DNA of 64,000 nucleotides from Neckera pumila (GCA_963969595.1 OZ018417.1:1490501-1554500); one strand, 5' to 3'. Shown: positions 1-13,175, numbered from the stretch's first letter. The notes: generated from the sequence alone by a model not told the origin. A program made the numbers and translations.

Positions 1-44
1 GTCTTCTGGGTATAGGCTCGGATTGTGGTGTGTATTTTGTGCAG

Positions 45-491
45 CGCAGCACAACGAATATGGCTTCCATTGTGAAGTCAGCTATGAAGAGGAAGCGAGG
101 CCGACCGTCTACAGCGTCAAAATCTAGAATCCCCACCAGTGTTTTGGAGGAAGTGGACGATGGAACATGGTGGATTGGCTGGGTGCAGTCCATGCGCAGA
201 CGTGTTGGTACGCAGTGGGGGCTGCTCCGGAATCCCATTGACCTTATGAATCGGTCCTCAACGTCAGGGTAGCAAAACTCTAACCTATGCAAAGTGCAAG
301 TCATGCTTCAGTACTTCAAAAAATGTCCAGGTAATTTAAAGTTTAAGTATGATCACAGCGACAGTAGGTGGATTGATGCAGATGCGATCATCACCACTAT
401 GACCGTGGAGTATAATTCTGCCACTGATGTTTATACACTAGATTCAAAAGATGCTAATGCCCTCAATCAGTTTGTTAACGATAATAAATGA
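45..491 (+). pseudogene. 3' end of an unrecognised gene, in-frame TAG
   Basis: A reading frame enters from the left edge after a plausible splice acceptor (ttttgtgcag ending at 44) and runs to a TGA at 489-491, broken by one in-frame TAG at 270-272. The first part has a basic AT-hook-like KRKRGRP segment, then a Trp-rich stretch (DGTWWIGWVQ, then RNPIDLMNR). After the TAG the same frame continues with KFKYDHSDSRWIDAD and an acidic tail. Both sides look like one compact C-terminal domain, so the TAG is either a nonsense mutation or lies in a very short unrecognised intron. I do not recognise the family. The 5' part is outside the window. Confidence 0.45.
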
Positions 492-602
492 GGCACTCCG
501 CAAACTGAAACATTGACTTGGGAACTCTAATTCCTCACCCCGGTACTTGAGACTTTCTAGAGGCCGCTCCGCTGCAAAACACAAGTAAGAATTCACTGTT
601 CC

Positions 603-626
603 TTTTTTTTTGTGTGTGTGTGTGTG
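603..626. repeat. T tract plus (TG)8 microsatellite
   Basis: A run of T is followed by eight TG units. It is a simple sequence repeat with no coding content. Confidence 0.9.
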
Positions 627-660
627 CAACTAAACTCCATTAAATGACTTTTTTGTATCA

Positions 661-990
661 TTCCTTTTCCAATTTTTTTTTGAAAAATCTGATCTCCTCT
701 AATTGGAATTAGTTGGAATTCATCTTTTCTAGAGGGGGTCAATTGAACTAGTTCTAAGTACCATGGGAGATAATTCCTTTTCCATTTTTTTTTGGGCTAA
801 AGGTGATCCCCTCTAAGTGGAATTCATTTGAATTTGTCTCCTTCTAGGCGGGGGGGGGGGGGGGGGGGGGGCAATTGAACTCTTGCTACGGGCCAGCTTT
901 TATTTTCATTTTTCCCAATTTTTTTGGTGGAAATTGATTCCAAGTAAATCCCACTATTGAATTCCTTTCCTTTTGGGGGTCACTTATAAC
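661..990. repeat. three imperfect direct repeats of about 110 bp
   Basis: Three diverged copies begin near 661, 774 and 906. Each has TTCCTTTTCC followed by a T run, a GATC/GATT-containing core, GGAATT motifs and a G-rich stretch before CAATTGAAC or a related sequence. The second copy holds the expanded G tract. It is probably a decayed local tandem duplication. No reading frame is conserved. Confidence 0.6.
850..871 (+). repeat. homopolymer G22
   Basis: Twenty-two consecutive G replace the GGGGG found in the neighbouring repeat copy. It could form a G-quadruplex, and the length may be unreliable in the assembly. Confidence 0.9.
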
Positions 991-1591
991 TCAACCACTG
1001 CAATATTGTGGCCATCATTTGCCCAATTTCCTTGGGCGAGGGTTCATTCAATGTCATTATTTAATAGCCCCTTTTTATGTTTCTGAATTTTGAAGAACCT
1101 CCCACGAAGTACTGGAATTCCTAGGCATTTTCAGTTTGGCAGTTTGGCTTGTATAAACTGAGCAGATGTGACTCCTGAGAATGGAAATGATTGATAATGA
1201 GTTAGGGATCCATACCTGTCAAATATGCACGTTGGTACTCATTTTGTCCTAGTCAATGGGATGCGCATTTCGGCTGGAATCTCGAAAGTGGCGGCTTCGG
1301 ATCCTTTACCATGATTCTGTCTCCTGATTTTTTGAATCTGGAGGCAACAGCTTGGGTCTGCGTGCCTCTCCCCCTTGCCCAAGGTTCATGTAAGTTCTTC
1401 CTTTCTTCCACTTGTTCTTCCTCCTCTTTCACTTGTTGGTCCTCCTCTTGCTCTAGGTTTTGGCATTGCTCGTGGAATTTGCCTTCTTGCTCTCGTCTTG
1501 CTGTTGTCTTCCGGAATTTGCCTTCTTGCTTCCTGTCCGCGGTCGTTTTTTGAGTGGTAGGATTTTGGGTTCTACGAATCTTCCTTGGGCG

Positions 1592-1797
1592 ATGGCAAAT
1601 GCTGTAGTATCTCATATAGGGGGCCCAAGTTTCGAGCTGCCGATACTCTCGCGGGCGGCGATGGCAAATGAAGAATCGTCCAAGGGCGGCACGGTGCAGC
1701 ACAAAATCAGTGATGCGGCGCGACTGGAATCACACGATTCTTTCTCGGCGGTGACGGGAGCAGATTTAGAGGTGGCCACCTTCGTGGGTGGATCGAG
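1592..1797 (+). CDS. possible first exon of an unrecognised gene
   Basis: An ATG at 1592 opens a frame of about 68 codons beginning MANAVVSHIGGP that reaches a usable donor, AG|GTTTGT, at 1797/1798. The segment is GC-richer than the flanks and follows a pyrimidine-rich leader (1380-1560) with a short repeated GGAATTTGCCTTCTTGCT unit. No downstream exon is visible in the AT-rich sequence that follows, so the gene may be broken by insertion. The opposite strand of the leader also has an open frame rich in Glu, Lys and Arg, best explained as the complement of pyrimidine repeats. The function is unknown. Confidence 0.3.
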
Positions 1798-1986
1798 GTT
1801 TGTCCTAAATCCTTTCCTTTTTGATTTCCATTGCTTCAATTTCTGGGTTTTCCGATGTCCCCTATTGTGCTTGTTAGTGTGCATTTGACCGATCTGCCTC
1901 TTTGTTGTGGCTTTCTACATGTCATGCGCACTTTGTTCTTTCTTTTGAAATTCCTCCAGCACAGATGGCGCAATTATATGCTACTT

Positions 1987-2023
1987 TGTGATTATATGCT
2001 ACACTTTGTAGCATATAATCACA
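1987..2023. repeat. perfect 16-bp inverted repeat, 5-nt loop
   Basis: The arm TGTGATTATATGCTAC (1987-2002) is followed by ACTTT and then its exact reverse complement (2008-2023). It can fold as a hairpin or cruciform. A partial third copy of the arm (TTATATGCTACTTTGTG) lies just upstream. Confidence 0.85.
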
Positions 2024-3667
2024 GATACCCGTCACTTTGTAGGTAAATTATGTCGTTAATCTTAATGTATTAGGTTATTTGGTATATTTCATATTCTACT
2101 TAGGAATGGGAAAGGAGTTCTCTTTCTAATTTCTGTTCAATTATGAATATAAATTTCTAACCACTAAGTCCGTTCCGTATCCGGTCTTATCTTAAAATAA
2201 AATATAAATCTAAAGGTATAAATTAAGGGAACCTGCATCCACAACATATATATTTGAACTTTGAAAATTTGGTTTAACCGAGAAGTCATCATTTACTTTG
2301 CATAAATATCATCTTGACATCTAAGTCACTTTAAGCGCTAATGTCTCAATTACTTAGAGTAAATGTAACACATATCTTTTCAAAAAATTGAAACAATTAA
2401 GGACATTGCTTTAAGCAAATACATTAACACACAAATGCTTTAAGCAATTCTAAAATTTCCCTTGAGAGATGTATAATACACTTGGCTAAATTAATTAAAG
2501 AACTTCAAATTCTTCCTTTTTTAAGATTTCGGTCTTTGTTTGACTATGTATCTTTCTATCTTTAGCTTTAAGCTTTCTCCATTTGCATCACCATATTATC
2601 TTGAAACCTTTTTTTTTTTTAATTGTAATACTAATTCTAAATTATGCTTACTAAATTCACACAATTACATACAATTGCTAATCAAAGAATTTAAATACAC
2701 ATTCAAACATTCAATCATGTACTCATGTCTTCAACTGGAATATCATTTATTAAACATATGAATAATCATTCAATATTTAGAATGTACAACAATTGTTTAT
2801 GATTGTTCAATGATTTCTATTCACTAGAATTGTAAACTCATTTTCCAACTCAAAATAAATCTCAATCCCTAATTTTATTTCCAACATACATGTCCATTTG
2901 TGATACAAAGATATTCCAATCTCTTAAATAAAAATAATTACCACTCACTGGAATTATTAAGTTTCAAAATAAAATCCAATGTCTGGATCACTCAATTCCA
3001 AACCAATCCCTGGTTTACAAATAATTTTCAATCACTGAAATTATTAAGTTAATTACTAACTTAATATTTTGCTCCTCTTTTCTTCAAATCTTGCTTTAAG
3101 CATAGACACAAAAATTCTCTTACGAGATAAAATATAATCGATAGACAAAATCTACTTAAAATGTAATAAAATTCTCTTAAAGAGATTCTCCTTTATAAAT
3201 GCTCAAAGCAATGTATCATCAAAATTAAACTTCATGCTTGAAGCAATAAGCACTATCACTTAAGTGAATAAAAACAACAAAAGATGACAATGATGAATCT
3301 ATAAATTAATACATCAACAAAGAAAAACACAACCTTACATTACAAAATGCAAGAGAAATTAAAGAGAGACAATAATGAGAGAAGAGAAGACTATATATTA
3401 CAATCCTTCCTCAAATACCCCTTCCGATCTCTTGATAAAAACCCGTCAAACTCACAACCGCTTGAGCCAAAAAGTCTTTTCACACTTTAACTTCAAATAT
3501 CATCACATTCACATTTGATTATTCAAAACTTTAAACATTCAACCCATTTCACATTCAAAAGAATAAAACTTAACTAAAAATAAATTTGTCTTAATTACAA
3601 ATATTACTCAAAGTAAGCTTGACAATAAAATATAGACTTAGTGAATCTCTCTTTGTTTTTGTTTCCT
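2024..3667. other. AT-rich gene-free stretch
   Basis: I see no credible coding frame, RNA gene or transposon end. Short frames here have no family features. Confidence 0.6.
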
Positions 3668-3850
3668 TTAATCCTTTAAGGCCCAACAACTTTTTGGCAA
3701 TAGAGGTTTTCAACAAATTGTCCTCCTTTGATGTTTTTTTGCACACGGATGTGCTTGAATTTTTAATTTTAACTATACAAAAGTAAAGACTACTTTGTCT
3801 AGTATATATGGAATTAAATGTGGAAAGTATGGACCATTGGATTTTTAGGT
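3668..3850 (+). mobile_element. left-end fragment of the TTAA element family
   Basis: TTAATCCTTTAAGGCCCAA resembles the left terminus of the intact copies at 4835 and 14834, and the next ~180 bases keep scattered similarity (TTTTTTGCACA, CTAGTAT). No matching right end was found, so this is a truncated copy. Confidence 0.4.
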
Positions 3851-4149
3851 TATAAGAATTTTGGATGATCAACTTTATAGGCAAAAGAAGCAGCTTTGGA
3901 AAAAGAAAAATTATAAGAAGATGAATAATGTTTTTTTACTCCTCCGCAAAAATTATATTGGAATCTAAGACACATGCAAAACTTTTCAATTTAAGAAAAG
4001 GAAAAATTAAAAACTCCCTCAAATTTGAATGTATTTTCAAAAGTCCCTAGTTTAGAATAGATTGAGATTCGTTTCACCCTATAGAGACTTTTCCATTGAA
4101 AATTTGAAGAGGGCACATTGTATCCTCTTGATCCTTAAGTAGTTAAGTG

Positions 4150-4760
4150 GGAAAAAATTTTAAACTCAAATTTGTTCAAGTTTTCATTGATGTTACTTGA
4201 GTATTGCATTTTATGCTATGACTTGTAGTGAAGTATATGCAATGTGATGTTGAGTAGTGGAGCGGTGAGGTTGCGACAAATGCCCATCAAAAGTTGTAAT
4301 GTATCTTATACAAAAGTTGTAATGCATCTCATATAATATTTTGTTTAGTGAAAAAATAATATAATAACAATATAATTACGCAAACTTGAAGAAGTCCATT
4401 AGCAAAATTGTATTTGTGAAGAAATAAGTAATTCAAGGGATGTTGCTATGTACTACTAAAAAAACAAAGGTGATTACAACCCCATCATATATCCTCACTC
4501 ACATGTAAAGATTAGAGCCTTTGTGAATTTTTTTCCACCATTACAGCATTCTACTTTGATTAACAAAATAAAGAATCTTTATGATTGTTTTCATTCAATG
4601 AGCCATACCACCTTAAGGTGAGAGAAAATTCCAAATATAATTTTAAATTGCACTATATAGTATTTTAGACAATTAAAAAAAATTTAACTTAAATGAATTT
4701 GATGGTTGTATAAAATTCAATTTCAATGTAGACCGTCCTAAATATTGGTATTCAAATTTA
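4150..4760 (+). repeat. dispersed repeat, copy A
   Basis: This sequence is similar to 23495-24010 in the same orientation. Shared blocks include ACTTGAG.TTGCATTTTATG, GTGAGGTTG.GACAAATGC and CTAAATATTGGTA. It has no coding frame and is probably a decayed non-autonomous transposon. Confidence 0.6.
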
Positions 4761-4834
4761 TTGCTACAAGTAAAATCCTTGACCCAATACACTTGGTTGA
4801 ATTTATTAGCATCTAGAAATTCTCCGTCTTTCTT

Positions 4835-5480
4835 TTAATCCTTAAATGCCCAAGGCCTATTTTGGGCTTCCTGGAATTTGCTCTAAATTGAACAAAATGC
4901 CAACATTTTGATAAATTGTATCAATATTTTTTGACTTGTAACCGTACAAATTCAAACTAGACTTGTTAGAGATCTCATAGGGAAAGAAAATACAACAATA
5001 TCATTTATGGAGTGAAAGATTATAATGTTTGACCATGAGGGTGCTAAAACAGCAAAAATCTTTCAATCTTCTTTACACAAGTCAAATCTTAAAAGTTGAT
5101 GACCAAAAAAATATGAGGTTAAAGGGCCTAACTTGTATAAATTCGATCAATTTACAGCTTCTTAAAATCTACTCTACAATTTTTTTAAATGAAAATTGAA
5201 TGTGATTTTTTCTCCAAGATCTAGTGTATTTGAGGCTCATTTCCAAGAGCTCTCAACACTACGGGAAGTCAAGATTGCAATGGGTACCCTTGTACAAAAA
5301 CTTGAATAAAAAAATCACTATCATTTATTTTCAAGATTGGATTTTTGGTGCTAAAATTAGACTTCAAGAAGAAACTTTCTAAAAATATAAACTACTAAAG
5401 ATAGCAACCTGGTTAGATTTTAGTTAACTTCAAAGTTTTGCAAACACCAGATTTGGGTGCCTTGGGCATTTAGGGATTAA
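4835..5480. mobile_element. TTAA-bounded non-autonomous element, 646 bp
   Basis: The left end TTAATCCTTAAATGCCCAAG matches the reverse complement of the right end (CTTGGGCATTTAGGGATTAA) at 19 of 20 positions. Both ends include TTAA. There is no coding capacity. TTAA duplication with ends beginning CC is typical of piggyBac-type transposons, but I cannot identify the transposase. It is a shorter relative of the ~930-bp copies at 12247, 14834 and 27496. Confidence 0.7.
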
Positions 5481-8400
5481 CCACCATGAAAAAAACTAAA
5501 TCCACAATGTTCCTAGATTTTGCATTGTACTTTAAAAGGCCACTGCTTTCAAATGCTTAAATTGTGCACATCTTCTAAACAATATGTGCCTATTCTTAAG
5601 AAAACGATTTTAGAACATTTACCAAAAAAGACTTTGGTCAACCCTTCCTAATTTTTTTGTATGATATGATCCAAATAATGTGTTCTTGGTGCAATGAAAT
5701 CTCCTGTTTCTTACCAATGAAAAATTATAAAATTTCTACGGGGATAATAAAAGAACTGTCCACAATATTAAAAAGTGGCAGTTTTTGATGTACCTAGTTG
5801 ACAAATAAGCACCAGAGCCTCTCATAGCTTGTAGACGATTGTATTTTCATTAAGTAACTATCAATAATCTTGCTTTTACATCCGTTATAATTAAGCAAGA
5901 CACAAGAATTGACAAAGTGGATAGCGTTGGTTTTTTACTTGTGGTATCAACAATAATACACCTACGGAATTCACATACTTGATTGGACTTCATCGACTAG
6001 GAAAGTTGAGCATATGCATGACTTTGCTAAATGTCTAGGACAACTAATAGTTGAATGGAATGTATTGTAGTTGTGCATAACATTTCTAACCAACACTAGG
6101 GTCCCTTTTGCTTCTTTAGAAAGCGAGAGCCCCCAACATTGTAATATCTCAACCAGCAAATGACTCTTTGCAACTTCCTAGTCAACCAATGATTCTTTCC
6201 AGACTACACTAAATTCGCTCCTAACACGGATCCATGGAAGCATTATTTGAGTTTCAAAGGGAAAATGGTTCAAGATGTATACTATCTATATATATCATCT
6301 AAAGTCTACAAACTTTGAGGTAGTTAGTGCTCCACAGGATATTGGTTGTCATAATAGCATGGACTATTGATTGCTAAATTACTATGGGAATTAGGCTAGT
6401 ACATCACAAATAAGTGCACAACACACCTAGCAAATCCTTGGTATGTAAAATAATATCTTGTAATATAATATATTTTGAGGTGGGTGAAGGAGCTGCAAAT
6501 GAGTTGAGCATATCTCTCAATATCTTTCTTTTATGGTTGGATGTCAAAGTACATCTTCTGTACCTTCTTATAATTTGACATCAAAAGTCTTCTACAATGA
6601 CGTTTTTGTGAATTAATATAATTTAATATCAAACTGAGTATTCTATGACCTCTTCTTGTGAATGATGGAAATGGAAATTAATTCCATTAAGCAATGATGA
6701 AAATTTGATTGCAAAAGAGTTTGGTTCTTGAACTGGCCTAGGCCCAAAGTGATCTTTGTCTTTGCATAACACTTCCACAGAAGGTTCATAAAATGCCTAT
6801 TTAAAGAGTCAATTTGCAATTTTGAGTGGTTTAACTTCTTGAAACATTTTTCAATATATTTTCCTTGAAAAGAAAATGGAATTGGCATCTAATACAAGTC
6901 ATTTCATATTTATAGAACCTTCCGGGATTTATTTATAAATTCTGAAGTTGAAACTACATATAATTCACTAAATGTATGTACCCCCTAATATGGTCATTGT
7001 TGGTACATTGAAGAAAACAAAAGGTATTGCTATATTACATGATACTTTTAGAGTTTGTTAGCTTTATGGACCTCCTACCTTATGATCCCCAAATTGTAGT
7101 ATGAGCTTATATGTGGAGAGATTTGTAGTCTGCCACGGCTTGTAGCCAGGTAAGGTGGGAGCACCCATAACCGTCCATTTAAGCCATGAGGAGCAAACCA
7201 TGAAGCCGGCATGGAAAACAAATAGACCAAAGGGAAGGCAAATGGGAGAGCATAAGATCCCAAAAAAACAAAACTCTTGAATTCTAAAACATGCCTTTAA
7301 AAATCTTGGTCAAAATGTAAATAGGAAAAGCATCCTAAATCTATGCTCAATGACTCCATTTCCAAACACAAATCACAGAAAATCCAAGGGCCACAAAACC
7401 ACCCGATGGTTGGAGTTTGGACACATGATGGACACATTGGGGGCAATATTAAGAAATCGGTTGTGGGATGTGGAAGAAAATGGGTGCTCCTACCTTAAGT
7501 TAAACACAATCGTGATTGAATATGTGCCAAAGACATGGTCTGATTATGGAAATGTTGGTCAACAGATTTAAGGGAATGTTATTAAAAACCTAAACCCCAA
7601 TTCATGTTACGCACAGGAATGCTAACCTAAAATTGTCGGAACCATGAAGCATGAATGTAAAACAAAGATCCTACACAATGAAGACAGAAGTATTCATTGA
7701 ATCAAATATAATCTGACTATGAAGCATCGGAGTTGGTTTACCCTAATGACCCAAGCAACCATTTTCTGGTCACTGCCCCTCTTTTTTGAGCTGCCTGATT
7801 TTACATTTTGACTTTTTATAACGTAGAAAACAAATTGCCTTACAAATCCGATGCCGGTAGTTTCATCAAATTCCAAATTATACTCCGCCTTGTGGAATTT
7901 TTCAAAGTTTTGTGGTGTAGTGTAGTTTAGAGCTCATTTTTTGGGGTTCAGTTTAGGCATGGACTAAAAAGTCAGCCAACCAATGTGATTCTTGCCCACT
8001 TCAAAAAGGTCAGATCCAAGGAGTTCAAGAAAAAGACAAGAGTCCCATTTTTATTTTTCTTACAAACACTACTCTCATTTCATTGACCACCACGCATTGA
8101 AAAAATGCTTGGAAGGTTGTGAAATTTTACAAAAAATGAAACTAGTAAAGAAGTGCAACACCAAGAGAAGTCTTACACGAAAGTGGTGTTGCCACAATAT
8201 CAACAAGAACTACGGCAATACATTCATTCAATATATTTTGACATTAGCAATTCTTACATCCTAAATTCTAGAAGACAAACATATCTAGAATACATCAACG
8301 CAAATAAAGGGGGACACAACAATGCTAACACGTGAGCGCAAGGATATGAGCCTATGAGCCTTGAACCTACAACCATTTGAAGTTATTTAATAAATATATA

Positions 8401-8589
8401 TACCTATTACATAGGTACACTATAACACAAGAAGAGTCTATAATATAGGTACCTATAACATAAACTCCTATAACCATAGAAGGTGTCTATAATATAGACT
8501 CCTAGATTGATGGATTTACAGATTCTACACTCATATACTAGCATTTCCTTGTGTAGACATGTCCCTCTATGATCATAACATGTGGGATG
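5481..8589. other. AT-rich stretch without recognisable genes
   Basis: There is no conserved frame, tRNA or rRNA. Short frames such as those near 7075-7263 and 7350-7571 lack family motifs and start or splice context. Confidence 0.55.
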
Positions 8590-8621
8590 GTATGTATGTA
8601 TGTATGTATGTATGTATGTAT
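8590..8621. repeat. (GTAT)n microsatellite, eight units
   Basis: Uninterrupted tandem tetranucleotide. Confidence 0.9.
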
Positions 8622-8683
8622 ATTGTTTCATCAAGAGCATTGCAATGCAATATACTAGGGCCTAAAACACCAAAAGTTTACTA

Positions 8684-9254
8684 CTCCCTCTATCCCACTA
8701 AAAACCTCCAAATCAGGCAAAATTCTTGTCCCACTAAAAAGCTCCATTTCCTAATTTTGATTGTTGAATAAGTTTTGGCTGGGTTGGGCAACCTTGTGGG
8801 GGAAAGTCAAGCGATTAGGGAGCATTCTTCTCCTAAATTGCTTGGCCTTGCCCATATGAAGCACCTTATACTTGTTATGCTCCTAAGACAATAGTGTTGA
8901 CGATGTGTTTGGTGACCACTTAGGCGCTATGAACATTTGTTCATGAAGTGGTTTAGGTTTCTTTGTTGCGGATATTTAGATTGAAGCACATATTTCTAGT
9001 ATTACATTATTTCCACCAACCTTTAAAGCATCAAAAATGATGGAGCTAGCAGCATTTACAAATTATGCTCAAAAATTGTACTTTCTGCATAGACTTTGGG
9101 TGCCTAGATGATGGCGCTTAAGCTGGAGATTTTAAATAGATCTAAATAATAGGTTACTAGTTTTTGAATGCCAGTATCACTTGCAAAAAGACAAAAATTG
9201 TAGTTAATCCCTCTTTGGGAAGCTATTTGGAGCTTATTAGTGGGACAGAGGGAG
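8684..9254. mobile_element. Stowaway-like (Tc1/mariner) element, 571 bp
   Basis: The left end CTCCCTCTATCCCACTAA mirrors the right end (GTGGGACAGAGGGAG), and TA flanks both sides (8682-8683 and 9255-9256). CTCCCTCYRTCCCA termini with TA duplication are the hallmark of plant Stowaway MITEs and mariner-like elements. The interior carries no transposase frame, and at 571 bp it is longer than a typical MITE. Confidence 0.8.
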
Positions 9255-9409
9255 TACATGATTGTCCATCTGGAATTACATGCCTAACTGAAAGCGTCAT
9301 AGGTTCCATTGTTAGACCTTGCATTAAAGACCAGTGGGAGTGACAAAGAAACCCTCTACACTCACACTTCAAATTATAATTCCAATTCTAATTAACCCTG
9401 TAATGTTGT

Positions 9410-9600
9410 TGCGGACACTAAGTGCTCGATGAATGACAAAGAATCTTTCCATATAGGATAGAAGTGCAATTGTTCATCCTTCAAATTCCGTGCAAAAAGG
9501 GAGACCTTTTGCACTAGCTTGTCCTTGAATGAGTGCTTTTGGTTTTTTTATAGTAAATGATGCACACTGTATCAAAAATGATGATTTCCATAGAGACCAG
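9410..9600 (+). repeat. dispersed repeat shared with 14640-14825
   Basis: The blocks GATGAATGACAA.GAAT, AGAAGTGCAATT.TTCATCC and GAG.(G/A)CTTTTGG recur in order in the second copy, which immediately precedes a TTAA element. The interval from 9601 to 11021 has no recognisable gene; TTAATACCTAAAGGCC at 9670 may be another decayed TTAA-element end. Confidence 0.5.
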
Positions 9601-11178
9601 CCTATCCTTACAAGTTTAAAGAGGCAAGGAATCTAGTCTTTTTCTGTATATGGTGAAAAAAATTGTTATTTAATACCTAAAGGCCAGAGCACATTTTAGG
9701 CATAAATTGCCAAATCCTACTACTTTGTAGGTGAAAAAATGAATAAAGAAGTTTGCTTTTGAAATTCAAGCATACAAATGTGTATTGGACTATTATAGGA
9801 ATGTGTGCAAAAAACCATTTAGATGACATTTCAGGGGGCCAAAGGGCTATGAATTTCCCTGAGTTTCCGGACTGTGAAAACTTCTCTGCAGCAGCTGGTT
9901 GATATGGCATAGTGACTGCCATATCAAATAATAATATTTTATTAATTTTTAAATATATTTTTTGAATCAAAGAATATTTTTTAAATATATAAAATTTTTA
10001 GAATTTTTTCAATATTTTTTAATATTTTTTAATATTTTATTAATTAAATATTCTGACAACATTATTATTCATTCTAGCAAGGATTAGGACTGAAAAGGCC
10101 TTTACACCTCCAAAATGTCATCTAATGATAAAAAAAAACTTTGACTACTCCAATTGGAAGATTATGGCTTTTGAAATTGAAAGAAAATGTTTTTTTTCCA
10201 ATCCTAACCAACAAAGTTAGCAAACTTTATTTAACTCTTCCTTAAGTAAGATTTTTGTATTATATATAGATTTTTATAATGACAATTGCATCTCATATCT
10301 TACAAATGATGTATACCTACCAATATTAGAGATAGAAAGAAGAATTTTGTCCATGATGCTTAAGATCCTATCTTGCTATAAAAACTATAAGCAATTTTAC
10401 TTTTGATCCAGAAATCCAATTGAAAAAAGCATTTTATTTCCACATAGGGATCTAAATGGTAGATGTCCACACTTTGTGTCAAAATTCCAAAAAATTTATT
10501 CGAAACTGACTTTGCAGGAACCTACCCAAGTTTTTAATTGGTTGTTCAACAATTACTTGGTTTGGTAGGGGTTGACCAATCATGAACCATCTTATTTAAA
10601 ATGTAGGAACAAATTTCATCTTGAATATTACATAACATTCTTGAACTTTAAGGCACGGATCTTTTGCTTTCCATGAATTGAGGCTCTTTCCAATATAGAA
10701 AATCTTGAAAGCAAAGCTTGTTTGTGATTTGTGGTGTACTATAGTATAAACATATTTCACTTTAGCGATACTACATTAAGACACTGCAAGCATAGCTTGC
10801 CTATAAATTGTGGGCCATAGTACTGAACATGAATGTATTTATGTTTTAGTAACACCATAGAAGGATCCTTTGAGTATGTTTCTATTCAAGTAGATAGAAG
10901 TTAAACCATGGCCTTCCCATTCTAAAATGTTGTATATTAACTCAAAATCCACTTAAACGTAGTCTTTGAGGGTAGTTTGAAAGGCTCACTATAGTGGAAA
11001 GGAATAACAAGTTCACTTGACTTAATCCCTAAAGTTTCATGACTATGTTTTCACCAAAAATACTCCAAAACTGCCATTTTTAGACTACAAGTACCAAATT
11101 TTTAAATTTGTTTTTGACACATGTAACCATAGGATCATTGTACCTGTATTTTGAACAGATAGTGAGGAACAAGTTCCA

Positions 11179-11250
11179 GATCAAATTATTTTTCAAAACC
11201 CCTCATTTTATTTTGGAGGGGGGGGGGGGGTTCTGAAAAATAATTTGATC
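11179..11250. repeat. 17-bp inverted repeat around a G13 tract
   Basis: GATCAAATTATTTTTCA (11179-11195) is exactly complementary to 11234-11250. The interior contains CCCCTC facing a run of 13 G. It is a local foldback inside the outer TTAA element. Confidence 0.85.
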
Positions 11251-12246
11251 GGAAAATCTCAGAATCCTAGTATCCCCCTCAGTCTTGTATTTTTGAAAAC
11301 AAAGTCGTTTGACAATCAATATGGTATTATCCGTATCCATTTTCTGTATCTGTTTTCTGTATCTGTATACATATGGTATACTTATGGTATCATAATATTC
11401 ATATCAGGATCAATGGCAAGGAAGAAGGTGTTTTTATTTTTTTTCAAAAACAATCAATGGCTACTAATTTTTGGAGGGAGGGGGGGGGCTAATTAATTGA
11501 GCAGGAAGTGTTCCTCTCTTTTCAAAGGATAGTATGCTTATTTGGAGGACATGTGGTAAAATTTTCAGAAATTTTCACCCTATGGATTGTTAGATATAAA
11601 CATTCAAGTTCATTGAAATTGTTTTCTTGGCCCTGCAAAAAACATGGCAGCTATTCTTCACAAGTTCACTTTTCTATGAAAAAATGTCCAAAACGGTGGT
11701 CCTTCTTGCATTGGGATTCTTTTTCCTAGACAAGTTTTCTACATGCCTGAAAAACTTCACATCATTTGGAATTGTACAACATATAAGAAAAAAATAGTAA
11801 ATAGATAGTAGTAAAGAATGATTCAAAATACTAAATTGTTAAGAATTTAATTATGGAATTGAAAAATGCCAATCCCAATGGTTGCAATGTTTTAATAAAC
11901 AATCTACATCCTATAATTTATTTTTTTCAAAAAGTACTAAAAATTGAGTAAGATAAAGGGCTTCAAAGTTTATTTTAGAGTAGAGAATCCATAATTGCCC
12001 ACAAACAAAAATCCTTGTAACTTTCAACTCCTTGATCAAAATGGAATGATTAAAAGCTTTTCACGTATATATAACTCTAGAAAACCAATTTCAATTTTTT
12101 GTATTTGAAAAAAGTGATTTTTTCTTATCTGCTCAGACAGCCCATTTACAAAAAAAGTAACATATTAGGCCATAACTTTTGACCTACATTTCCAATTGTC
12201 ATGAAATTTTGTTCATATGAAAGATATTCCTTGTTCACACCTCCTA

Positions 12247-13175
12247 TTAACCCCTAAAGTCCCATTGTCTCCTTGGGGGACAAATCAGATTTTGGGCAGG
12301 TACCTATGGGCTCAATTTTTGATGAAACTTTTTGAAACTTTTCCATAAGATAGAAAAAATGATTAGCTTTGTGGGAATATAATTTTTATTTCAATTGGTG
12401 CCCGGGAGCAAGAGTTATACCACAAAAAGCCTCAAACTAAACTCGGCGGGTAGCACAATTTTTTTTTGCAAAAAGTCAAAATAAATTTTAGTTTTTTTCC
12501 TTCTCTGAAACTTTATAGTTTTGTCTACATGGAAAGACTTGATTCATTTAATTTGGACTAATAATGAGTAAGTTATGGACAATCTTGTTTTTGGGCAATC
12601 TAAGCATCTTTTTGAAAAAATAACTTGTAGGATTCATTTTTGAACGCAATTTTCACAATTTTTTACAATTTTTTTTTGAGAATGTTGTGTTTGCTTGATA
12701 AAACAATCTCACCATTTGAATTATTGTATTTCAATCCCATCTAAGAGCTATTAACGATTTAGTTTTTTTTCAATCTTAGACTTATTTCTATTTAACAATT
12801 CTTTAAAGAATGAGAATCAAGTGTGTGTTTTTTGAATTTTTTTTTGTAGACTTTCAACTTACATCTTCAACATAAAAAAATTTAAAATCAAAGTCTGTAG
12901 TGCAAAAAATTTCCACAAATGGTGTTCAAAGTCATCTGAAATTGCAGGTCAATGTTCAAAAAAACTTTCTTTTTCAACTTTGAATGCTAATATCTTCCAA
13001 TCTATACAGTCAAACTTCATGAAATTTTTACCACGTGATCTTTGAAAAGTAAAGTACAAGATCCTATAGTTAGATTCTGAAAAAATGTTTTTTTTGTGTT
13101 CTTGGGTGAACGCTGCCAAAATGGTAGTTTTGAGTGGTTTTTGACAGGAAAATGGCCTTGGACTTTAGGGGTTAA
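12247..13175 (-). mobile_element. TTAA-bounded non-autonomous element, 929 bp
   Basis: It begins TTAACCCCTAAAGTCCC and ends GGACTTTAGGGGTTAA. It is in reverse orientation to the copies at 14834 and 27496, with which it shares, in mirrored order, a CTCCTTGGGGGACAA subterminal hairpin, TTGGTGCCCGGGAGCAAGAG, a GGACAATCTTG.TTTTGGGCAA-type block and the terminal TTTTGAGTGGTTTTTG block. No coding frame is present. Confidence 0.75.

Noticed and set aside
1253..1702. 149-codon minus-strand frame rich in Glu, Lys, Arg
   Set aside because: It mirrors a pyrimidine-rich repeated leader on the plus strand, has no domain, and overlaps the better-supported plus-strand exon candidate.
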